Below are positions 1 through 4,542 of a stretch of 6,873 nt of DNA, in pieces. Under the pieces are notes generated by a model that made no database searches, had not been told where the DNA came from, and saw nothing but the letters and a program-made list of their open reading frames with translations. The DNA lies in contig CALIGR010000138.1 in assembly GCA_938021445.1 (NCBI GenBank), positions 1-6,873 on the forward strand, given 5' to 3'. The translations under genes were made by a program, and so were the position numbers. This DNA is from an uncultured Candidatus Altimarinota bacterium. GTDB lineage: Bacteria > Patescibacteriota > Gracilibacteria > UBA4473. Every line of letters begins with the position of its first letter. The stretch's first letter is position 1.

Positions 1-3
1 TTG

Positions 4-29
4 TATTAAGCCCCAGATTGTCGGACAGT
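4..29. repeat. Left terminal inverted repeat of the IS
   Basis: This pairs with 1000-1025. Two blocks are identical, TATTAAGCCC at the tip and CGGACAGT on the inner side, separated by a mostly mismatched centre. The transposase stop codon (TAA on the minus strand, positions 8-6) lies within this repeat, so the last residues of the protein are encoded by transposon-end DNA. Confidence 0.85.
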
Positions 30-968
30 GAGAAGGAACTTAAGTGGAGGTAAATTATTGCAAGCGGAGTGAGGCCGCAAGAGATTATAGAAATAAATCC
101 AGTTTTGGATCTTGAGGTTGAGTTGGTGATCGTTTAACTGGTTAAGATTGGTGGTGCGATAAAATTCTTCCATATCGGTCCGATGGGATCGCTCAACGAA
201 GGCGTTGTCTTGAGGCCGGCCAGGACGAGACAAAAGGTGTTGGATGCCTTGGCTGAGTAAGAATTCAGTCAACGGATGGATTCTGAGGTTTTGGTGATCT
301 GACTTCTTGTTTCCGCCAATATAGAGGTTCGTGAAGGTCATATGATTGTCAGTCTGAACGGTTTCTACTTCAATTCCAATGGAGCGGTAGAAGTCCAAAG
401 CTTTTTGTAGAAACTTAATGGAGTTATGGTTGGAGAGCTCTTCATAAATCCATAAGAAGCGGATCTTGGTATAACAATCAATAGCCGTGAATTGGTAACG
501 CTTCGGGCTTCGTTTGTCAGGAATGTCATCGGGGACGATTTTGGTGTCTACCTGGATACGGTAACCCGGATAAGGGATATAGTAGACCTGGTTTTTCTTT
601 TTTCGCTTACGACGATGATGAATGACTAGACCACGACGCCCTAGGATGCCTCGAATCGCTTTTTCTCCCAAAGTGATACCATGAAGACTTAACTCGACAC
701 GGAGTCGTTTTGGACCATAATTCGTCTGTCTTTTTAATCGAGAGACGATTCTTTCCAGAGAAGCGGGAGTCTGCCACGATACACGCTTCTTTGGGCCACG
801 TTTTTTTTCTCTAACACTTCCGGTCTCTTTTACTCGATCTCGCCATTCATAGATCGTTGACCGTCCCAACCCATACTGCCGGCTCACTGTCGTCACTCCC
901 AACTTATACGAATCATTTACCACTCGTTGCTTGTACTTTTCTCGTTGCCGTTCGTTTAAATATTTCAT
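6..968 (-). CDS. IS481-family DDE transposase
   Basis: This 320-residue protein cuts and joins the ends of the surrounding IS. Residues about 1-60 form a helix-turn-helix region (VSRQYGLGRSTIYEWRDR), residues 61-130 a second basic DNA-binding segment, and residues about 135-310 an RNase H-like integrase core. The catalytic triad is visible as D141 (QVDTK), D207 (QTDNH) and E259 (FVERSHRTD). The SHRTDxEEFY block after the glutamate is typical of IS481. The D-to-E gap is 51 residues rather than the usual 35 or so, because of an insertion at about 214-232 (IGGNKKSDHQN). The ATG at 968-966 is the natural start. No Shine-Dalgarno lies at normal distance: a GAGGA lies 25 nt upstream, inside a hairpin. 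The reading frame is intact. The length is usual for the family. Confidence 0.93.
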   Translation of the reverse strand: MKYLNERQREKYKQRVVNDSYKLGVTTVSRQYGLGRSTIYEWRDRVKETGSVREKKRGPKKRVSWQTPASLERIVSRLKRQTNYGPKRLRVELSLHGITLGEKAIRGILGRRGLVIHHRRKRKKKNQVYYIPYPGYRIQVDTKIVPDDIPDKRSPKRYQFTAIDCYTKIRFLWIYEELSNHNSIKFLQKALDFYRSIGIEVETVQTDNHMTFTNLYIGGNKKSDHQNLRIHPLTEFLLSQGIQHLLSRPGRPQDNAFVERSHRTDMEEFYRTTNLNQLNDHQLNLKIQNWIYFYNLLRPHSACNNLPPLKFLLTVRQSGA

Positions 969-974
969 CTCAAA

Positions 975-1003
975 CAGTTTAGAAGATTTCTCTTCCTCAA
1001 CTG
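975..1003 (-). promoter_or_regulatory. Hairpin with GAAA tetraloop in transposase mRNA leader
   Basis: Read on the transposase strand, an outer 5-bp stem (CAGTT/AACTG) and an inner 5-bp stem (GAAGA/TCTTC) enclose a GAAA loop, a stable GNRA tetraloop, with a small GAG/TA internal loop between the stems. The hairpin ends six bases before the transposase ATG and contains the only GAGG-like ribosome-binding sequence. It could hide that site, or shorten the effective distance to the ATG. Leader hairpins in IS elements often damp translation from read-through transcripts. The structure is seen by eye; the function is inferred. Confidence 0.45.
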
Positions 1004-1025
1004 TCCGGATTACTCGGGCTTAATA
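1000..1025. repeat. Right terminal inverted repeat of the IS
   Basis: This is the reverse complement of the left end with 20 of 26 matches. The outer ten bases and the inner CGGACAGT block are conserved. It lies upstream of the transposase start, where IS elements commonly carry the transposase promoter, but I see no convincing -35/-10 pair. Its inner edge overlaps the base of a predicted hairpin (975-1003). Confidence 0.85.
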
Positions 1026-1046
1026 GATACAAATGCAAGATTAGAT

Positions 1047-1075
1047 TTGACTAAATACGTCATTAATTTTATTAA
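1047..1075 (+). promoter_or_regulatory. Candidate promoter for the AstE/AspA-like gene
   Basis: A TTGACT -35-like box (1047-1052) is followed after exactly 17 bp by TATTAA (1070-1075), a 4-of-6 match to TATAAT. Transcription would begin near 1082-1084, at or just before the ATG at 1084. The message would therefore have essentially no leader, which fits the absence of any Shine-Dalgarno sequence. The promoter lies wholly in host DNA to the right of the IS, so the insertion has not separated it from its gene. The surrounding DNA is very AT-rich, so chance resemblance is possible. Confidence 0.4.
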
Positions 1076-1086
1076 TTTAATTAATG
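1062..1086 (+). repeat. 9-bp AT tandem repeat overlapping -10 region and start codon
   Basis: The sequence repeats with a 9-bp period as ATTAATTTT, ATTAATTTA and then ATTAATG, so the start codon sits in the third, partial unit. The candidate -10 box also falls within it. It may be no more than AT-rich promoter DNA, or it could serve as an operator or as a slippage-prone tract. Confidence 0.5.
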
Positions 1087-2202
1087 TCGTCAAACTACCC
1101 ATCCTCTCACTGGAGTATTCAAAAAGAACTAGGTTCTAATTTACCAAAATTTGATTTGGATCCCTCAAGCGGTACAAAGTTTGAGGAAATTGAGACTGGG
1201 GTTCATTTGTTTACAAACCCGAACGCAACGGGCCAAACAATCATGCTCAGTGGAATACTTCATGGAGATGAAGATGCTGGAGCGAATATCATGGACAAAC
1301 TCAGATCTGAACTCTGTGATGGGACTATAGACCTAAAGCGCAATGTTATTTTTGTTGATGGCAATTTGCGAGCGGCCCATGAAGCTAGAAACACCAAAGA
1401 TTCTAAGCCTGGAGATCACCGCTACTACTCAAAAGACAAGCCTCTAGGGATAGAGGCTAACGCCAATCGGCTTTGGACGATTGATGATCTAAAAAAAGAA
1501 TACGAAAGCTATGCTGGAAAACGAAGAAGGATTATTGCTAGTGCTATCAACGACATACTTAGTGGCGGCGCTGATGCCAGTGAAGTTAGGGCTACACTAG
1601 AACACCATGACTTACATCAAAGCTTTAAGGTGCCAAAGGTTAAGGACGTACGAGGAAATCATACTGATGATAGTGAGTACACTTATGGAATGGTTTATGA
1701 TTCTCTCCAATTTTTTAAAGAACAATTCAGCAGTGTCTATGCAGGGCTGGTTCTCTCTGATCCAGCGACCGCTCAAACCTTTGCTGGCTATACCGCTAGA
1801 GAGCTAAACGCTACCGCTATAACCGCTGAACTAGGAACCATCGGTCACCCAGACCACTTAACCTATGCCGACAAACTACTCGATGCTTTTAGACAAATAC
1901 TTCAAGGGATGGAACCCGCAGTCGCTCAAACTCCGCCCGATACCTGGAAACCAATAGAAGCCATAATCCGAAAACCAGGAGTTGAAAATTTTGCTTTTTA
2001 CAATGCCGATCAAGCTCCAGAACTTTTAATTGGCAAACCGATAGAGCCACCGGTTGATTTTATAGAAGCTAAAAATCTCATTGCCATTCCAAGGCAAGAT
2101 GGACACTACCTCATCCAACCGGGTCAAGCCGTCCTATTTGCAAATGACCAAGTAACAACAGGTGACCGTGCCGGACTTATAATTGAAAAATTAGCAGCCT
2201 AA
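1084..2202 (+). CDS. AstE/AspA-family (M14-like) zinc hydrolase
   Basis: This 372-residue protein belongs to the succinylglutamate desuccinylase/aspartoacylase branch of the zinc carboxypeptidase fold, which releases an acid from an N-acyl amino acid or a related amide. The zinc-site signature is intact: H60 and E63 in LHGDE, and the third ligand H178 in DLH. N128/R129 (NANRLW) matches the substrate-carboxylate motif, and E249 (TAELG) is the expected catalytic glutamate. Residues about 290-370 form a beta-rich C-terminal domain. There is no signal peptide, so it is probably cytoplasmic. It is longer than typical AstE/AspA (about 320), with a charged helical stretch at about 132-172. No arginine-succinyltransferase pathway genes are nearby, so the substrate is unknown and AstE itself is not supported. 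The ATG at 1084 has no Shine-Dalgarno, but a candidate promoter would place transcription start at the codon. Confidence 0.85.
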   Translation: MSSNYPSSHWSIQKELGSNLPKFDLDPSSGTKFEEIETGVHLFTNPNATGQTIMLSGILHGDEDAGANIMDKLRSELCDGTIDLKRNVIFVDGNLRAAHEARNTKDSKPGDHRYYSKDKPLGIEANANRLWTIDDLKKEYESYAGKRRRIIASAINDILSGGADASEVRATLEHHDLHQSFKVPKVKDVRGNHTDDSEYTYGMVYDSLQFFKEQFSSVYAGLVLSDPATAQTFAGYTARELNATAITAELGTIGHPDHLTYADKLLDAFRQILQGMEPAVAQTPPDTWKPIEAIIRKPGVENFAFYNADQAPELLIGKPIEPPVDFIEAKNLIAIPRQDGHYLIQPGQAVLFANDQVTTGDRAGLIIEKLAA

Positions 2203-2209
2203 GCACTCC

Positions 2210-2941
2210 CTACATAAACCACCCCACACTCGCAAAAAGCAAAACTCCTGCGACTTCTCGGAAGTAGTAATAATCATCATCTCTGTACTCTCCCTTCAAG
2301 TAATCAGCTTTATGAAGATGATAATTCTTAATTCCATTTTGATACGCGAGCAAACCAATACGAGCGAGGTGAAAGTCATTTGAGACCAAGACCACTGGTT
2401 TTTCTTTATCAATATTGGAAACCGAAATCAGCGTATTTTCACCTAAGTAATCCTGAGAAATAGACTCGGTCGGAATCCCTGCATCAACCGCGACTTTGGT
2501 CATCACATCCACCTCGTGACTTCCAAAGGTCGATTCTCCACCAGTCATGATGAGACAATTTACTCGTTCTTCTTTGTAGAGTTTTATGGCTGACTGCAAA
2601 CGATCGTTAAGCGCGTGACTCGGCACATCATCTTTCCAAACCGCCGCTCCAAAGACGACCGCACAACCGTCTATTTTTCCCTCAAATTCAGAAGCATAAC
2701 CCGACTTCACAAACCAAAAAGCCCACACCAAAAAAAGAATTACGGCCCAAAAAAGAAAGACAAAAATTCGCCCCCAGCGGATGCCTGATCTTACTTTGAG
2801 ATTCGATTCTTTTTTAAAGTCCATTTTGGTAAGTCGAGACAAGACATAGTAAAGTCCCGAGAAAATAAAAAAACCATATTTTGAAAACCGACGATTAAGA
2901 ATTTTTTTTAAAAGCCACATTACAAACAATACATTACCCAA
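2210..2941 (-). CDS. SanA/ElyC/YdcF-type DUF218 membrane protein
   Basis: This 243-residue protein has an N-terminal membrane portion and one DUF218 domain. A hydrophobic stretch at about 22-36 and a strong transmembrane helix at about 57-78 precede the domain (about 90-235). Visible family blocks are the first strand with VVFGAAVW, SHALNDRLQSAIKLY, MTGGE (132-136), the acidic E143/D145, GENT (167-170) and SNDFHLAR (187-194). Characterised relatives (SanA, ElyC) affect envelope integrity and vancomycin sensitivity or peptidoglycan precursor handling. The biochemical activity of the family is not settled. The best start is TTG at 2941, with a GAGG 10 nt upstream and an in-frame TGA shortly before. 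ATG at 2920 is the alternative and would lose seven residues. It is last of the four minus-strand genes, 28 bp after the Kazal gene, and ends 7 bp from the convergent hydrolase gene. Confidence 0.85.
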   Translation of the reverse strand: MGNVLFVMWLLKKILNRRFSKYGFFIFSGLYYVLSRLTKMDFKKESNLKVRSGIRWGRIFVFLFWAVILFLVWAFWFVKSGYASEFEGKIDGCAVVFGAAVWKDDVPSHALNDRLQSAIKLYKEERVNCLIMTGGESTFGSHEVDVMTKVAVDAGIPTESISQDYLGENTLISVSNIDKEKPVVLVSNDFHLARIGLLAYQNGIKNYHLHKADYLKGEYRDDDYYYFREVAGVLLFASVGWFM

Positions 2942-2969
2942 GAGCTGGTTCCCTCACAATAAAATATGG

Positions 2970-3911
2970 TTAATCAAAATTACTGTGCTTCCAGTCTTCA
3001 TGAAGTAGCTTCCCCTCTTTCTCTCCTTGATTAAAAGGGGAAAGTGATAGATCGGTTGAAAGCTGTTCGGCGCAAGTACCCTCTTTCCATCGCTGCCCGT
3101 GATTTTCGGCCTCACATGGATTGAGATAGTCCTTTCCGTCCAAGCCACAGACCGCACGACTCTCGGCCTTACACGCACTTGATTTTATATATTCTGAAGG
3201 GAGGTCTTTACTCACTACTTTAATTAACTCCCATTCATACGGAAACTGATACTCGATTGGATAGGGTCGAGCGGTTTCTTGAATCTGCAAGATAAACATA
3301 AACCCCGTCTCAAAATCAAAATTTCGCAAAAAATCAGGATACTCTTTCCACGCTTCATCACTCCCCGCCGTGCGATACTGAAGGCAGATCTCCCCTGGAT
3401 ATTGCTGACAATCAATAGCTTTTTCAGCAACCTGAATAATTTTATTCGCACTGACGGGCTGGACACAAGCGGCACGTTTGTAGCCAAAAATATTTTGACT
3501 GGCACAAGCCGCACAGGCATTTGAATACGTCTGATTATCCGATCCACAGACCGGATCATAGTTAACCGGGCAGGTCACCGCGGCTTGCTCACTTGGGAGA
3601 CAGGTGTGGTCTAAAGACAAAGACAACTCGGGATAAATACACTCAGACAAAGCATGATTCCAGGCGCCTCCACCAACAAGACATAAGTCTATTCGTTCTG
3701 AGAGTGTTAGATCCACACTGATACTAGACGCTTCCACTTCACGCTCACGGGTATCCCAACGGTCCCAGTCTTCGCCATCATTAAAAGGACTGAAAGTCAG
3801 TTTTTCTTCCTGACTCCACTCTACAATTTTATCAAAATTCAGTTCTAAAGCGGCCTGGCTTATTCCCCAGCCTGAGGCAAAAACTAAAACAAAGACTAAA
3901 ATCTTCTTCAT
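2970..3911 (-). CDS. Secreted Kazal-DUF4377-Kazal cysteine-rich protein
   Basis: The signal peptide is clear: MKK, a hydrophobic core and likely cleavage after A20 (SQA/A). The mature chain of about 293 residues holds 14 cysteines. C77 and C91 flank a GGGAW motif. Residues 104-149 are a complete Kazal domain (C104, C114, C122, C133, C136, C149 with standard x7, x10, x2 spacing and PVCGSDNQTYSN). Residues about 157-236 resemble DUF4377, with its C168/C176 pair and a W..YPDFLRNFDFETGF segment. Residues 247-280 are a second Kazal-like unit (C247, C255, C266, C280) lacking the first and fifth cysteines. Kazal domains inhibit serine proteases. By alignment with ovomucoid the P1 residues would be V116 and A249, suiting elastase- or subtilisin-like enzymes. 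Many bacterial Kazal domains are structural, so inhibition is inference. The tail (about 281-313) is low-complexity. ATG at 3911 has no clear Shine-Dalgarno. Confidence 0.85.
   Translation of the reverse strand: MKKILVFVLVFASGWGISQAALELNFDKIVEWSQEEKLTFSPFNDGEDWDRWDTREREVEASSISVDLTLSERIDLCLVGGGAWNHALSECIYPELSLSLDHTCLPSEQAAVTCPVNYDPVCGSDNQTYSNACAACASQNIFGYKRAACVQPVSANKIIQVAEKAIDCQQYPGEICLQYRTAGSDEAWKEYPDFLRNFDFETGFMFILQIQETARPYPIEYQFPYEWELIKVVSKDLPSEYIKSSACKAESRAVCGLDGKDYLNPCEAENHGQRWKEGTCAEQLSTDLSLSPFNQGEKEGKLLHEDWKHSNFD
3010..3042. repeat. Imperfect inverted repeat inside the 3' end of the Kazal gene
   Basis: TTCCCCT at 3010-3016 pairs perfectly with AGGGGAA at 3036-3042. The stem continues inwards with TTT/AAA after a one-base bulge, leaving a loop of about 12 bases. 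It encodes part of the poorly conserved C-terminal tail (LSPFNQGEKEGK). No T-run follows on either strand, so it is not an intrinsic terminator. It resembles the short palindromic elements that bacteria scatter through genomes, but only one full copy is in this window. Confidence 0.45.
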
Positions 3912-3920
3912 TACGAAAAA

Positions 3921-3926
3921 AGTATA
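3921..3926 (-). promoter_or_regulatory. Possible -10 box for the Kazal gene
   Basis: TATACT on the minus strand (5 of 6 to TATAAT) lies 9 bases before the ATG at 3911, in the 40-bp gap after the MsrQ-like gene. No acceptable -35 box is present at 15-19 bp. If it is used, the transcript would start within a few bases of the ATG. It would let the two downstream genes be expressed apart from topA. Confidence 0.25.
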
Positions 3927-3951
3927 AGTTACTTTATATGACGCGCGAACT

Positions 3952-4533
3952 TTATTTTTGTGAAAGTTTTGGAACCCGAACTTTATTTTTCACCAAAAGA
4001 TTAAGCCCACCAAGGAGCAAAACCGTAACGATCGTTTTAATAATCCACTCCACATCATCCGTCGCCAAGTACGCGTGAGCAGAAGACAAAATAAGTAAAA
4101 CATACACACTCATATGCAGTTTTTTCCAGTTCTGTTTCAAGAGCTTCAATGAATAATTATTAGACGTGATATAGAGTAAAAAGGTATTAAAAAAAGCGAG
4201 GAGCCCAATATAGACAAAAGGCGTTGTGAGTACCTGTGGAAACTGCCAAATGATAGGCACGTAGCTCGCTCCATGTGCGAGGGCAATGTAGAACATTCCA
4301 ATCCCAAGCTCTCTACGAATAGAAACTAATTTTTTTAAAACTTTCACTTTCCAAAAAATCTGACTGAGTGGTCTTATCGCGAGTAAAAAAACTAAGAGTG
4401 TCAGAGCTATTTCACCAGTTTCAGCTCTAAACTCATGGGTGTTATCCGTGTAGATTAAAAACGACAAAAGTCCGGCCAGAAAAACTGGTAAAAAGTAATA
4501 ACAGAAAACTTGTGCTAATTTTTTAAAAGTCAT
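3952..4533 (-). CDS. MsrQ/ferric-reductase-like haem membrane protein
   Basis: This 193-residue protein has about six membrane helices (roughly 8-27, 40-58, 76-95, 104-123, 140-157 and 162-181). It matches the ferric-reductase-like transmembrane family, with MsrQ the nearest characterised relative. MsrQ is the inner-membrane haem b partner that feeds electrons to the periplasmic methionine sulfoxide reductase MsrP. Visible family features are TGEIALTLL, LAIRPLSQ, the IRRELGIGMFYIALAH block with H87, YITSNN, and WKKLH with H140 followed by H153. The 13-residue H140-H153 spacing equals that of the two late haem histidines of E. coli MsrQ. No msrP-like gene is in the window, so the electron acceptor is unknown and I give no symbol. 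It starts 9 bp after the topA stop, suggesting co-transcription. There is no Shine-Dalgarno before the ATG at 4533; another ATG four bases upstream is out of frame. Confidence 0.78.
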   Translation of the reverse strand: MTFKKLAQVFCYYFLPVFLAGLLSFLIYTDNTHEFRAETGEIALTLLVFLLAIRPLSQIFWKVKVLKKLVSIRRELGIGMFYIALAHGASYVPIIWQFPQVLTTPFVYIGLLAFFNTFLLYITSNNYSLKLLKQNWKKLHMSVYVLLILSSAHAYLATDDVEWIIKTIVTVLLLGGLNLLVKNKVRVPKLSQK

Positions 4534-4542
4534 ACATCAAAA

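Larger units (their letters stand above)
4..1025. mobile_element. IS481-family insertion sequence, apparently complete
   Basis: The element is bounded by 26-bp imperfect inverted repeats (4-29 and 1000-1025, 20 of 26 positions matching, both beginning TATTAAGCCC) that enclose one full-length DDE transposase gene reading leftwards. The total of about 1.02 kb and the single-ORF organisation fit the IS481 family. Nothing in it is obviously broken, so it could still be mobile. The exact ends are uncertain by 2-3 bp, because the repeats can be extended outwards with one mismatch (TGT against TCT). Only three bases lie left of the element, so a target-site duplication cannot be tested. The first host gene to its right starts 58 bp away and reads away from the element. 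Confidence 0.85.

Noticed and set aside
1..12. Target-site duplication flanking the IS
   Set aside because: Only about three bases precede the left end, and they (TTG) do not convincingly match the right flank (GATAC), so none can be claimed.
1607..1807. Plus-strand open frame of 66 codons
   Set aside because: It lies inside the AstE/AspA-like gene in another frame and shows no domain or start signal.
3010..3042. Intrinsic terminator
   Set aside because: The inverted repeat lies inside a coding region and no T-run follows on either strand.
3279..3524. Plus-strand open frame opposite the Kazal gene
   Set aside because: It is antisense to a clear domain-bearing gene and has no recognisable features.
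2954..3559. Minus-strand open frames at 2954-3178 and 3224-3559
   Set aside because: Both lie in other frames of the Kazal/DUF4377 gene, which has a signal peptide and recognisable domains; the alternatives show neither.
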